This document shows positions 16,798 to 25,749 of a DNA stretch of 43,193 bases, piece after piece. The notes beneath the pieces are model-generated. The model saw only the letters and a program-made list of their open reading frames with translations, was not told where the DNA came from and made no database searches. Positions within the stretch are counted from its first letter, which is position 1; each line of letters begins with the position of its first letter. Source of the DNA: Armatimonadaceae bacterium (GTDB lineage: Bacteria > Armatimonadota > Armatimonadia > Armatimonadales > Armatimonadaceae); NCBI GenBank assembly GCA_030446525.1, contig JAUJNC010000031.1:1-43193 (forward strand), read 5' to 3'. The translations under genes and the position numbers were made by a program.

Positions 16798-17403
16798 AGT
16801 GGGGCTACTTCACGCATAGTTTTCACAGGAGCATCAGGCGCGATGCTATTGTAGCGCCAAGAAGAAGGTAGCGTGTTTCATCTACAACCGCTTTTCGCAG
16901 CCCTCGCGCCTCTTCAATCTTGGCCGCTAACTCCTCAATGTGGGCGACGATGCGACGTTGCTCGTTGAGTGGGGGAAGGGGAACCTCGATGGTCAGGAAC
17001 AGGTCTGGCCTGATGCGGTTCTTACCGCTCGTTCCCTGAGACAGTGCATCGCACTTCTGCCAAAAGCTCCGCGTCTTCGTCAGCCAGTGAAGCCAGCGGG
17101 GTTCCACCCGGTCGCAGTCCAGTTCAAAGGTCGGGAACTCACTCGAACCAGCACAGCCGTCCATCTCTTTTGGGACAACACCAATGGAGCCATGCCGCAC
17201 CCATATCTTGTTGATGATGAGATCGCCTTCTCGAATAAGGGAGAGCGTTTTCGCGGCGGTCTGCGAGCCGTCAATTGTTTCCCGTTCGTAAGCTCCTTCG
17301 CCCCACCATTTGACACCGAGCGTCCGGTACAACCGGCCTGGTTGCACAGAGACGGGGCGAACAACAGGGCAGGCAAATTGGGAAAGGCGGACCGAAGGAA
17401 ACG

Positions 17404-18471
17404 TCATGCAACGCCCCCCGCGTTGTCGTCTGGCGCCGCGGCAAGCCGGCGCTCTCGCTCGAAGGTTTCCCGCTCCCGCTGGATGGTCGCCGCCAGTTCC
17501 GCCTCGGTCGGCAGGTACAGCTGATAGCGAGACGCGAAGATCTGCATGTTGCCCTCCGGTAGCGTGTAGCGCACGATGGCCTCGCTCTTGTCCGCGCACA
17601 GGATGATGCCGATGGGCGGGTTCTCGCCCTCGATCCGCATCTCACGCTCGTAATAGTTGACGTACATCTGCATCTGGCCCAGGTCCTGGTGCGTCAGGTC
17701 GCCGATCTTGAGGTCGATCAGGACGAAGCAGCGGGTCAGGCGATTGTAGAACACAAGATCGATGAAAAAGTGGCGGCCGTCCAGGGTGATGCGCTGCTGA
17801 CGGCCCATGAAGGCGAAGCCCTTGCCGAGTTCCAGAAGGAACCGCTCCAGCTTCTCGATGAGGGCTTGCTCCAGGTCGGATTCCAGGAACCGGGTCGCCT
17901 GGGGTATGCCCGTGAACTCCAGGACGTACGGGTCCTTCACGAGATCGGATGGATCATGGAGCGCGTGGCCTTCGGTGGCCAGCGCCCGGACGCCCTCCGC
18001 GTCGCGGCTCAGCGCGAGCCGCTCGAACAGGAGCGAGTTGATCTGCCGCTCCAGCTCGCGCGTCGACCAGCGCGCGTTGACAGCCTCGGTCTCGTAGAAC
18101 CCGCGGGCCTGCGGGTTCTCGACACGCATCAACAACCGGTAATGGGTCCATGTTAATTCTCGACGCACTGCGTCGAGAATTGGGAACGCTAGATAGAAAG
18201 CGCGCATGTTCCACAAGTTAGAGCGATCGAAGCCTTTGCCGAACTCCGTCGTCAGCCGCGGTGACAAGCCTTCGATGATCTGCCGACCGTACTCAGCCCG
18301 TGTCGCGCCGTGCTGCTCTTGCTCCACGATGACTCGGCCCACCTCCCAGTACGCCGCGACCATCTCCGCATTAACGGCCTGCCAGGCGCGGCCGCGGGCC
18401 TGCGTCAGTATGTCCCGGACGCGCCGATAAATTGGCTCGATGGGATCTGGGGCCGGCGTCAGGTTGCTCAT
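17404..18471 (-). CDS. PDDEXK nuclease domain protein (DUF1016, YhcG family)
   Basis: This is a 355-residue protein of the YhcG/DUF1016 family. The N-terminal ~170 residues form the helical DUF1016 domain (AYWEVGRVIVEQEQHGATRA, FDRSNLWNMRAFYLAFP, RRELTWTHYRLLMRVENP). The C-terminal ~150 form a PD-(D/E)XK nuclease with FFIDLVFYNRLTRCFVLIDL then KIGDLTHQDLGQMQMYVNYY. ATG 18471 overlaps the hsdM stop (ATGA) and the stop overlaps the hsdS start, so expression is coupled to the type I system. This gene order is found in many type I loci; its role there is not settled (accessory nuclease or control factor). The frame is intact and the expected acidic/lysine catalytic residues are present. A 27-base palindrome lies within the coding sequence (18155-18181). 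Confidence 0.9.
   Translation of the reverse strand: MSNLTPAPDPIEPIYRRVRDILTQARGRAWQAVNAEMVAAYWEVGRVIVEQEQHGATRAEYGRQIIEGLSPRLTTEFGKGFDRSNLWNMRAFYLAFPILDAVRRELTWTHYRLLMRVENPQARGFYETEAVNARWSTRELERQINSLLFERLALSRDAEGVRALATEGHALHDPSDLVKDPYVLEFTGIPQATRFLESDLEQALIEKLERFLLELGKGFAFMGRQQRITLDGRHFFIDLVFYNRLTRCFVLIDLKIGDLTHQDLGQMQMYVNYYEREMRIEGENPPIGIILCADKSEAIVRYTLPEGNMQIFASRYQLYLPTEAELAATIQRERETFERERRLAAAPDDNAGGVA
18155..18181. repeat. 27-base near-perfect palindrome within the DUF1016 gene
   Basis: AATTCTCGACGCA and TGCGTCGAGAATT are exact reverse complements separated by one base. It falls in codons for the FPILDAVRREL segment. It could form a strong hairpin in mRNA or be a protein-binding site. 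Family members often have a similar peptide here, so coding constraint alone might partly account for it. Confidence 0.7.
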
Positions 18472-20336
18472 CGCGCGACCCCCGCCGCCAGTGCCTGCCG
18501 GATCTCGCCCATCAACTCCAGGATCCGGTGTTCCTTCGCCATGATATCTTCGACCAGCTGCTCCGGGGGCAGATGCGCGAAGTCCGCCTGCGCGTTCGGG
18601 TTCTTGATGTCCAGATTGTAGATGGGCCAGTAGAGGGAATCGCCCGCCGCCTGCTCGTCGCGCACCTGCTCCCGTTGCTGCCGCTCTGCCTCCTGCGCCT
18701 GTTGCCGCTTCTCGGTCAGCGCAGTGGCTTCGCTGTGCAACTCTTCCCGTTCGTGCGGAAACAGGCTCCTGCCTTGCAGCGCCCGCTGAACCTCTTGCAG
18801 CCGGTCGGCAATGGCCCGTGTCTCGGCGACGCGCTGCTGCGCCTCCATCTCGGCCTGCTGCGCCGCCTGCCAGTGCGGTTCGGCTTCCGCCCGCGCCTTC
18901 TCGTACACCGCCGTCCAATCAACCTTCCACGCCCGCTCGTTCTCCTCGCGGTTGTTCCACCACGCCAAAAGCGGCGCGAACTCCTCGTACTGGATGGGCT
19001 GCGTCTTACTGTAACTCTTACGCCCCTCCGGCAGCGGCTGCTCGTAGTACCAGATCTCCTTGGTCGGCTCGGAGCGGTCGAAGAAGAGGAGGTTCGTCGG
19101 GATGGAGGTGTAGGGCGCGAAGACGCCGTTGGGCAACCGCACGACGGTGTGCAGGTTGAACTCTTTGAGCAGGTCTTCCTTGATGCGCGCCGCCACGCCC
19201 CCGGCGAACAGCGTCCCGTTCGGCACGACCACCCCGGCCCGCCCCGCACGAGCGTCGTGTGCGTGCTCCGGCTGACGCGACAGCTTCCGCATGATGAGCT
19301 GCAGGAACAGCAACGCCGTTTCCGACGTGCGCCGGTCTTCGGGGAAGTTGCGCTGGATGCGGGCCTCCTCCTCGCCGCCGAACGGAGGGTTCGTGAGGAT
19401 GACCGCGACCCGCTCCTTGTCGCCGATCTCGCCGAGTCGCACGCCGAGCGAGTTGCCCAGCGTCACCCGCGGCGTTTCGACGCCGTGCAGCAGCAGGTTC
19501 ATCTGCGCCAGCAGGAAAGGCAGCCCCTTGGCTTCACCCCCGACGATGCCGCGCTCCTGCAGGATGCGCCGGTCGCTGACGGACTTGACGTGCTTCTCTT
19601 CGACGTGCCGGAACGCCTCAACCAGGAAGCCGCCCGTGCCGCAGGCCGGGTCGTAGACCGTCTCGCCAAGCTGGGGGTCCAGCACTTCGACCATGAAGCG
19701 CACGACCGGGCGTGGCGTGTAAAACTCGCCCGCGTCGCCCGCCGCGTCGCGCATCTCCCTCAGCAGCGTCTCGTACAGGTTGCCGAGCGTGTGTATCTCT
19801 TCCGCCGCGTCGAAATGGATGCCGTTCACGAGGTTGACGACGCTGCGGAGCAGCGCGCCGCTTTCCATGCGGTTTTGCAGGTTGCGGAAGATGTTGCCTA
19901 TGACGCTCTTCTGCGGGTTCTCGTCCCCGGCGAGCGACCGCAGGTAGGGGAACAGCCCCGGCCCCAGGATGTCGTTGCCGCCTTCATCTTTGCCGAGGTG
20001 CGTCTGCTGGCTGGCAAGGAAGTCGAGCAGGTCGTCGCCGGAGCGCCCCGCCTCGTTCGCCGCCCAATCGCGCCAGCGGTACGGCGGCTCAATGAGGGGC
20101 TTATACGACCCCTCCGCCCACATCTCGCGCTCCTGCTCCAGATCATCCACGAACTTGAGGAACATGAGCCATGTCAGCATCGGGAGCCGGTCGGCGTCGC
20201 CGTTCAGTCCCCGGTCCTTCCGCATAATGTCTCGCGCCGACTTGACCAGGCTACCGAGCCGCTGCGCCGTCGTAAGCGTCTTGTCCGCCTTCCCCTTTTT
20301 GGGAGCCTTTTCCGTCGAAATAATTGTTTCGTTCAT
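18468..20336 (-). CDS. hsdM: Type I restriction-modification methyltransferase subunit
   Basis: This 622-residue N6-adenine DNA methylase appears intact. The N-terminal helical HsdM domain includes LPMLTWLMFLKFVDDLEQER. The catalytic domain has motif I DPACGTGGFLVEAF (S-adenosylmethionine binding) and motif IV NPPFGG, with GEFYTPRPVVRFMVEVLDP just before. The C-terminal ~170 residues are a glutamine/glutamate-rich coiled coil (RQQAQEAERQQREQVRDEQ) followed by PIYNLDIKNPNAQADFAHLP, common in this subfamily. It should methylate host DNA with HsdS and support cleavage with HsdR. Both partners are interrupted here, so a working complex is doubtful unless those breaks are errors. It starts 43 bases after the hsdR stop and overlaps the DUF1016 gene. 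Confidence 0.93.
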   Translation of the reverse strand: MNETIISTEKAPKKGKADKTLTTAQRLGSLVKSARDIMRKDRGLNGDADRLPMLTWLMFLKFVDDLEQEREMWAEGSYKPLIEPPYRWRDWAANEAGRSGDDLLDFLASQQTHLGKDEGGNDILGPGLFPYLRSLAGDENPQKSVIGNIFRNLQNRMESGALLRSVVNLVNGIHFDAAEEIHTLGNLYETLLREMRDAAGDAGEFYTPRPVVRFMVEVLDPQLGETVYDPACGTGGFLVEAFRHVEEKHVKSVSDRRILQERGIVGGEAKGLPFLLAQMNLLLHGVETPRVTLGNSLGVRLGEIGDKERVAVILTNPPFGGEEEARIQRNFPEDRRTSETALLFLQLIMRKLSRQPEHAHDARAGRAGVVVPNGTLFAGGVAARIKEDLLKEFNLHTVVRLPNGVFAPYTSIPTNLLFFDRSEPTKEIWYYEQPLPEGRKSYSKTQPIQYEEFAPLLAWWNNREENERAWKVDWTAVYEKARAEAEPHWQAAQQAEMEAQQRVAETRAIADRLQEVQRALQGRSLFPHEREELHSEATALTEKRQQAQEAERQQREQVRDEQAAGDSLYWPIYNLDIKNPNAQADFAHLPPEQLVEDIMAKEHRILELMGEIRQALAAGVAR

Positions 20337-20379
20337 GCTGCCACGGTCACGAAAGACATCTCCTCGTTCTTTCTTAACT

Positions 20380-22775
20380 TCATGCCTCTTTGTAGAGCAT
20401 GGTTTCCAATTGCCGAACCGCGAACTTCAACTTGTCCGGCCCGCCGAACATACGCGCGATCTCGCCGGGCTTGCCGAGCGCGTTCAGCGGGGGAAGCTGG
20501 AACACGTCCGGTATCTTGAACTCCTCGACCCCATGCTCGGCGTACTTGTCCAATAGCTCTTCAAGGACGCCGCGCGCGGATGGCCCGTACTGCTCGAAGA
20601 AATCCTTGCGCCTGCGCTTCAGCCGCTCGGCCCGCTCATGGCGGGTCAGCAGTGGCGCGTCGAAGGCGAGGTGACACAGCACGTCGAACGGATCGGCGTC
20701 CATCTTCCCGACGACCTTCGCCAACTCTTCGAAGTCGATCCCGCGCTCGGCCAGCTTCTCAATGATGTCGCTGCGCCGCCGCGGGTCGCCCCACGACCGC
20801 TCCATCTCCTCGGCAGAGGCGCACAGCGTCCGCACCTTCTCCGCGGTGTAGTCGGTGAGCTTCATCACCCGGAGCACGTTGCCATCCGCGTCCAATTCCT
20901 GCACGATCTCGGAAACGATCTCGACCGAGCCGCCCTCGACGTAGAACTTCGGTCGCTTCTTCGCGCCGTCACCATCTATGCCGCCCTCCGCTACGTCATC
21001 GTTCTCCGTCGTGTAGCCGCCTGCCTCGTCTTTGACGTGCGTGACATGGCGCACCTGCTCACCAATCGTCTGCCCGTCCCTGTCTACATCCACCTCAATT
21101 ATCAAGGCCGGGTCGCCATCGAAGTCGGGGTCCTGGAAGCGAAGGCTCGCCGAACCGGCGTAGTCAACGATGTTAAAGAACAGCTTGTCGTGGTCTTCCC
21201 GCACCCGCGTCCCGCGCCCGATCATCTGCTTGAACTCCACCATACTCTCGACCACGCGCACCAGGACGACGTTCTTGCACGTGGGCGCGTTGACGCCGGT
21301 GGTGAGCATCTGCGAGGTGGTCAGGATGGTCGGCGTCTTGGTGTCCATCTCCTGAAACTTTGACAGGTGCGCCCGCCCAACCTCGCCCTCGTCCGCTGTG
21401 ACGCGGCAGACGTAGTCAGGATGCTCCTTCATCAGGTTCGAATTCTCGTTCACAAGCGCCCGCCGCATGGCGAGCGCGTGTCCTGGTCCACGCAGAACAC
21501 GATGGTCTTGGCGAAGCGGTCCGTCTTTTTCAAGAACGAGGTAAGGTGCTTAGCGATGGCCTCCGTGCGCGCCGGAGCGCGATGAGCCGCTCGAAGTCCT
21601 TGGTCGTGTACGTGCCTTCGGGGATGGGCTGGCCAAACTTGTCCACGATCCCGGCCTTCGCCTTCCAGCCGAATTCGTCATACTCGGTCTTGATGCGCAG
21701 CACCTTGTACGGCGCGAGAAACCCGTCTTCGATACCTTGCCTGAGCGAGTAGGTGTAGACCGGGTTGCCGAAGTAGACGTAGGTATCCACGTTGTCCGAC
21801 CGCTTCGGCGTCGCTGTCAAACCCAGTTGGTAGGCGGGCCGGAAGTGTTCGAGAATGCCGCGCCAGTTGCTCTGGTCCCGTGCGCTGCCCCGGTGCGCCT
21901 CATCCACGATGATGAGGTCGAAGAAATCGTCAGGGTACTGCTTGTACAACCCCTCCCTGCCCTCGTCCCCGGCCAGGCTCTGGTACGTGGCGAAGTAAAC
22001 CTCGCGGCTCAGATCCACCTTCCCGGTGACGCGGTGCCGCGCGTCGCCGAAGGGGGTGAATGTCTTGTCATGAGGGTCATCCACCAGCACCGTGCGGTCG
22101 GCAAGAAACAGGATGCGCGGTCTGCGATGCTCCCAGGCCCGGTTCCATCGGGCCGACCACAGCTTCCAGGCTATCTGGAAGGCGATGAACGACTTGCCCG
22201 TTCCGGTCGCCAGCGTCAGCAGCACGCGACTTCCCGGCGAGGATGGCCGCGAGCGCCCGGTTGACGGCAATCTCCTGATAGTAGCGCGGCGAGCCTTCAT
22301 TGCCTTGATGGTACGACGGCGTGAGCAGGGTCTTTGCTGCCGCGTCCGTAACGCCCTGCGCCGCCCGCAGTCGGTTCCAGAGTTCGTCGGGGGAAGGGTA
22401 GGAGGTGATGGCCTGCTCCGTGCCGTCGAGGAAGCAGTACTCGACAATCTCCTTGCCGTTCGTGGCATACGCGAAGTGGACGCCGAGTATCTGCGCGTAC
22501 TCCTTCGCTTGCTCCATGCCTTGCGCGGCGGGATTATCTGCGGCCTTCGCCTCGACAACGGCGATGGGGAAGTCACGCCGGTAGCGAAGCAGGTAGTCGG
22601 CGCGCTTGCCCTTTGCCCGCCTCGGCTTGCCGCCATAAACGAGGATGCGCCCGTCCGTGAAGGTGTATTCCTGAGCGAGCGAATGTGGCTCCTTTGTCCA
22701 GCCCGCCTGCTTGAGCGCCGGGGTGACGTATTCGCGGCAGGTGTCGGCCTCAGTCAACGGTTCTGGATCTTGCAT
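20380..22775 (-). pseudogene. hsdR: Type I restriction endonuclease subunit R, frameshifted
   Basis: Reading from ATG 22775 (MQDPEPLTEADTCREYVTPA), the PD-(D/E)XK nuclease is near residues 60-85 (GKRADYLLRYRRDFPIAVVE then AKA). After a shift near 22230 the helicase begins: VLLTLATGTGKSFIAFQIAW (Walker A), LIIVDEAHRGSARDQSNWRG (motif II), LGLTATPKRSDNVDTYVYFG. Two further shifts near 21575 and 21475 lead to VVESMVEFKQMIGRGTRVRE (motif VI) and the C-terminal helical part ending RQLETMLYKEA at 20380. All expected motifs of an ~800-residue HsdR are present in order, so only a few bases separate this from an intact gene. HsdR translocates DNA using ATP and cuts unmodified DNA. It is the first gene of the hsdRM-DUF1016-hsdS operon. 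Confidence 0.88.
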
Positions 22776-22867
22776 GGTCTTTTGCTTTCTTTAACCTACG
22801 GCACTGCCTTGGGCACCGTCAAGCCGGAAAGCAATCCGGGTCCATCCACCCGGCGGTGGGGCTTGCC

Positions 22868-23538
22868 CTACCCGCGGTTTGCCCCGCCCTTCTCGGCGAG
22901 CAGGCTCTGCAGGGCGTTGCCGCCGACCACCCGGGTCACCTGCCCGGACGCGTCCCGCACGAAGAAGGTGGGGTTTCCTGCACGCCGTGCGCCTCGGCGA
23001 GCCGCATGTCCTCGCGCACCTGCGCTTCGACGGCCGGGTCCTTCCGATCTTTGGCAGAGAAGCGCGCCATGTCCAGGCCGATGCGGCGCGCGGCCTTTTG
23101 AGGTAGGCGTCGTCCAGGGGAGGGGCCTTGGGGTCGAACAGGGCGTCGTACATCTCCCAGAACTTGTGCTGTCGCGCCGCCGCCTCGGCCGCGACCGCTG
23201 CCGGGAACGCCGTGGGGTGCATCTCCAGGGGCAGGTGGCGGAACACGAACCGGGCCGGGATGGTCTTGCCGAAGCGCGACGCGACCGAGCCGTACGCCCG
23301 GCGGCAGGACGGGCACTCGAAGTCGGCGAACTCAATGATCGTGAGCGGGGCGTCCGGCGACCCTTTGACGTGGCTCGCGTCCTTGAGCAGCGCGTCGAAC
23401 GTCGCCGCCGGGGTCCTGGCCTGGGCGGGCCGCGCGGGCGGGTCGCCGAGCCTGCCCAGGAAGAACAGAAGGCCCGCCCCGAGCACGACAAAGGCGAACA
23501 TTCCCAAAAGCAGTTTGGGTTTCGCCGGAAGGCTTCAT
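22868..23538 (-). pseudogene. DsbA-like membrane-anchored thiol oxidoreductase, frameshifted
   Basis: The start ATG 23538 has a fine ribosome site (GGGGGAGA, minus strand, 23550-23543). An early shift leads into the signal anchor KPKLLLGMFAFVVLGAGLLF. The thioredoxin fold carries IIEFADFECPSCRRAYGSVA, in which CPSC is the redox pair. It is followed by FVFRHLPLEMHPTAFPAAVA and EAAARQHKFWEMYDALFD. Shifts near 23100 and 22975 separate RIGLDMARFSAKDRKDP and GNPTFFVRDASGQVTRVVGG (the cis-proline strand) before the stop at 22868-22870. It would introduce disulfides in proteins outside the membrane. The VKOR gene directly upstream is its natural partner for reoxidation. Confidence 0.72.
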
Positions 23539-23981
23539 CGGATCTCCCCCGCGGGGCGCCTCGCGCGTCCCCGCAGCCACCCAGGCGGCGACGCCCCAGA
23601 GGGCCAGAATCAGCGCCTGCGAGGTGACGCACCAGAGGCAGAGGGCGCGTATCACGAACAGCTCCAGGTAGGTCAGGTACAGGGAAAACAGCGCCCCGGC
23701 CGTCGCGAGCACGATCAGGCCGAGCAGCGCGCGGTCGCGCCCGGCCCGCCGCCGAGGGTCCGCGAGAACGCCAGGCCCGCCAGCAGCAGGTACAGCGCCG
23801 CGCCGTATGCGGCCACCGGGGGACCGGAGCCGAACGGGAACCGCGCATAGGGGCTGGCCGCGACCACATCGCAGCCCATGCCGCCGCCGCACGGCACGTC
23901 GGCGCCCCGGGCGTGCGCCCACCACAGATACCCCGCCACAAGGCAGCCCAAAAGGGACAAAACAAAGACCAGCCGGTTCAT
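23536..23981 (-). pseudogene. Vitamin K epoxide reductase family protein (VKOR), frameshifted
   Basis: From ATG 23981 it reads MNRLVFVLSLLGCLVAGYLW, then the loop cysteine pair in ADVPCGGGMGCDVVAASPYA and RFPFGSGPPVAAYGAALYLL. A shift near 23745 leads to LGLIVLATAGALFSLYLTYL and the active-site CLWC in IRALCLWCVTSQALILALWG. Four membrane helices and both cysteine pairs are as expected for a bacterial VKOR of ~150 residues, which passes electrons from DsbA-like proteins to quinone. The frame runs without a stop into the DsbA-like gene, so a VKOR-DsbA fusion or a lost overlap stop (ATGA at the junction) are both possible. Confidence 0.72.
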
Positions 23982-24046
23982 CGCCGGGCGGGTCACCCAA
24001 CCGCCCCCGTCCGCGTCGCCATCTCGCTCCCCGCCCTCTCCCCTCC

Positions 24047-24075
24047 ATTGTACCACGCGTGACGCCCGTGGCGAA
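24047..24075 (-). promoter_or_regulatory. Probable promoter of the VKOR-DsbA pair
   Basis: On the minus strand TTCGCC (24075-24070), a 17-base spacer and TACAAT (24052-24047) resemble a sigma-70 promoter about 65 bases before the VKOR start. The -10 box has the same sequence as that of the recombinase gene at 9887. Confidence 0.5.
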
Positions 24076-24230
24076 GGGGCAGTCCGTCCGTGGACGACGC
24101 GGTCGCGGCCGAGCGTCTTGGCCTTGCACAGGGCCACGTACCACGGGCGCCCTTGCTGCTCCACGGGTTGCCGACCAGGTTGCTGAGGATCTGCCGCAGG
24201 CGGCCCGGGTCGCCGCCGCCGCGGCCGGCG
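24062..24230 (-). pseudogene. Fused remnants of a histidine kinase and a GGDEF domain
   Basis: One minus-strand frame gives DPGRLRQILSNLVGNP, the N-box of sensor histidine kinases. Another gives YVALCKAKTLGRDRVV, like the end of a GGDEF diguanylate cyclase (AL..AK..GR.RV). Nothing else of either domain is present. These look like gene fossils lying between the terminator of the PRC-barrel gene and the VKOR promoter. The matches are short and by eye. Confidence 0.35.
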
Positions 24231-24232
24231 AC

Positions 24233-24263
24233 AAAAAAGCCCCCGGGCTTTCTGCCCGGGGGC
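24233..24263 (-). terminator. Intrinsic terminator of the PRC-barrel gene
   Basis: On the minus strand a perfect 9-bp stem (GCCCCCGGG with CCCGGGGGC), a 7-base loop and six T residues follow the gene's stop by 24 bases. This is a textbook rho-independent terminator. Confidence 0.9.
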
Positions 24264-24287
24264 TTCCCCGTACATCCTGTACGGGCG

Positions 24288-25730
24288 CTACGGCCGCTTC
24301 GGATTGGCGCTCGTGTTGGGCGTGGCCGACGCGGAGGACGCCAGGGCGTCCTCGTCGGCCTGCGCCTGGCGCAGCCGCGCGTCGGCGTCCGGCGCTTTTT
24401 CGACCACCACGGGCTGCTCGACCACGACCACGGCCGGCGTGCCGCTGGCGGGCGTGTCCACGCGCACCGTCGTGGGCGTCTCGGGCCGGGGCGACGTGAT
24501 GACCTCCACGCGCTCGGAGACGTTTTCGGCCACGTCCGCGGCGCGCTCCCGGGCGCTCTCGTACACCTGCGCCGCCCGCTCCCGGGTGGCCTCCAGCGCC
24601 CTGGCGCCCACGGCGGCCGAGGTCGTTCAGCTTGCCGGCGGCGCGCGCGGCGGCGACATCGACCGCCGTCACCACGTGGTCGGCCAGGACGATGATCTGG
24701 CCGCCGTCGGTCAACACGGCACGGCCCGTGGCTTTGCCGATCAGAAGGTCGGCCTGCCTGTCCTGGGCGGCCTCGGACAGGTCGGCGGCCTTTTCACGGG
24801 CGGCTTCCGACACATCGCGGCTTTTTCCCGCGCCGTCGCGCCCGCCGCCGCCACCTTGTCCCGCACGGTCCCCGCGACCTCGGAGGCGTGCGTCTGCCCG
24901 GCCGCGGCGGCCAGGGCGTGCATCTTGCCCGCGGCGACGGCGCGGCCGATGTGGTCGCCGGTGATGGTCTCGCCCGCGCGCACCAGCACGTTGCCCGCGT
25001 CGTCCGTCACGTCACGCCCCGCCGTTTTGCCGCGCGCGTAGTCGGCCTCCTTGCCCTCGATGGTCTCGGCCACTTCGGTCCGCGCCTGGTCGACCTTGTG
25101 GGCCGCCGTGTCGTAGGCCGCGCTCGCCTTCTCCTTGACGCTTCCGGCCGCGCCGATCAGGCCGCCGGTGGGTTCTTCCACCTGATCCTGCACGAAGTCC
25201 GGGACGACGGCCACGTCGGAGCCGATGGAGATGATGTGGGCGACCGGGACCGCCGTCTGCCCGCGCATCATGTCCTGCCACACGCCGCCGGATACCTCAT
25301 AGGCCACGACGCGGCGCGTCTGCCGGTCGATGAGCACGTCGTCCACGTTACCCAGGAACTTGCCGCCCTCGGTCATCAGGCGCTTGCCCAGGACGGATTC
25401 GCCCGCCTCCTTCTCGAACTCTCGGACGCTGCCCTCGACCGGGCGCAGGATCGAGGGGTCGTCCACGGTGACCGCGTCTTCCCAGCGCGTGGAGGCTGTC
25501 GGCGTTCAGCCAGAATGTCTCGCCCCGGCAAGAACCCGCCGCCGCGCAGGACGGCGGTAAACCCGATCAGCCGCTCCCTGTTCGGGGTTGTAAACGACGT
25601 CGTGGATGTCGCCCTGGCGCTCGCCATCGCTCAGCGAGATCACCGGCATGCCGATCGCCTGCTTGCCGGTGCTGGACCTGGCCTTGAGCGCATCTATGGC
25701 CGCGCTCGAATGTGCTGCCGCCGTATTCAT
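24288..25730 (-). pseudogene. PRC-barrel protein with two barrels and a long Ala-rich helical tail, frameshifted
   Basis: From ATG 25730 (with an AAAGGGA site) it reads MNTAAAHSSAAIDALKARSS and a first PRC barrel (GMPVISLSDGERQGDIHDVV, then LIGFTAVLRGGGFLPGRD, then LNADSLHALGEDAVTVDD). A second barrel follows: SVLGKRLMTEGGKFLGNVDD, VLIDRQTRRVVAYEVSGGVW, QTAVPVAHIISIGSDVAVVP. The rest is an alanine/glutamate-rich, apolipoprotein-like helical region with two copies of a ~40-residue unit (GKTAGRDVTDDAGNVLVRAG; GKATGRAVLTDGGQIIVLAD). It ends in a valine/proline-rich tail with stop at 24288. Shifts lie near 25575, 25500, 24815 and 24620. PRC barrels mediate protein or RNA contacts and often occur in stress or photosynthetic proteins. 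The role here is unknown. Confidence 0.65.
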
Positions 25731-25749
25731 AAGCGTTTCCCTTTCCTAT

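Larger units (their letters stand above)
15436..17407 (-). pseudogene. hsdS: Type I restriction specificity subunit, split by an IS1-family element
   Basis: The N-terminal half runs from ATG 17407 (MTFPSVRLSQFACPVV), which overlaps the stop of the DUF1016 gene. It carries the first target-recognition domain (SSEFPTFELDCDRVEPRWLH) and the central coiled coil (PLPPLNEQRRIVAHIEELA). After a shift near 16848 it reads APDAPVKTMREVAPLVRRPV across the insertion point. The second half, on the far side of the IS, has GIRSFGKGTFHKPAIDD, HEGDLLFNIVFAWEGAVAV, GSHRFLTYVPEEG, SPGG, TLGLKALEQIPVPVPSYEKQ and a stop at 15436. HsdS chooses the DNA sequence recognised by the methylase and nuclease, so its interruption should abolish specificity. 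Further shifts lie near 15845 and 15650. Confidence 0.85.

Noticed and set aside
18432..20519. 695-residue plus-strand open frame over hsdM
   Set aside because: hsdM on the other strand has all its catalytic motifs. This frame is a product of GC-rich codon use, with leucine/arginine-rich meaningless translation.
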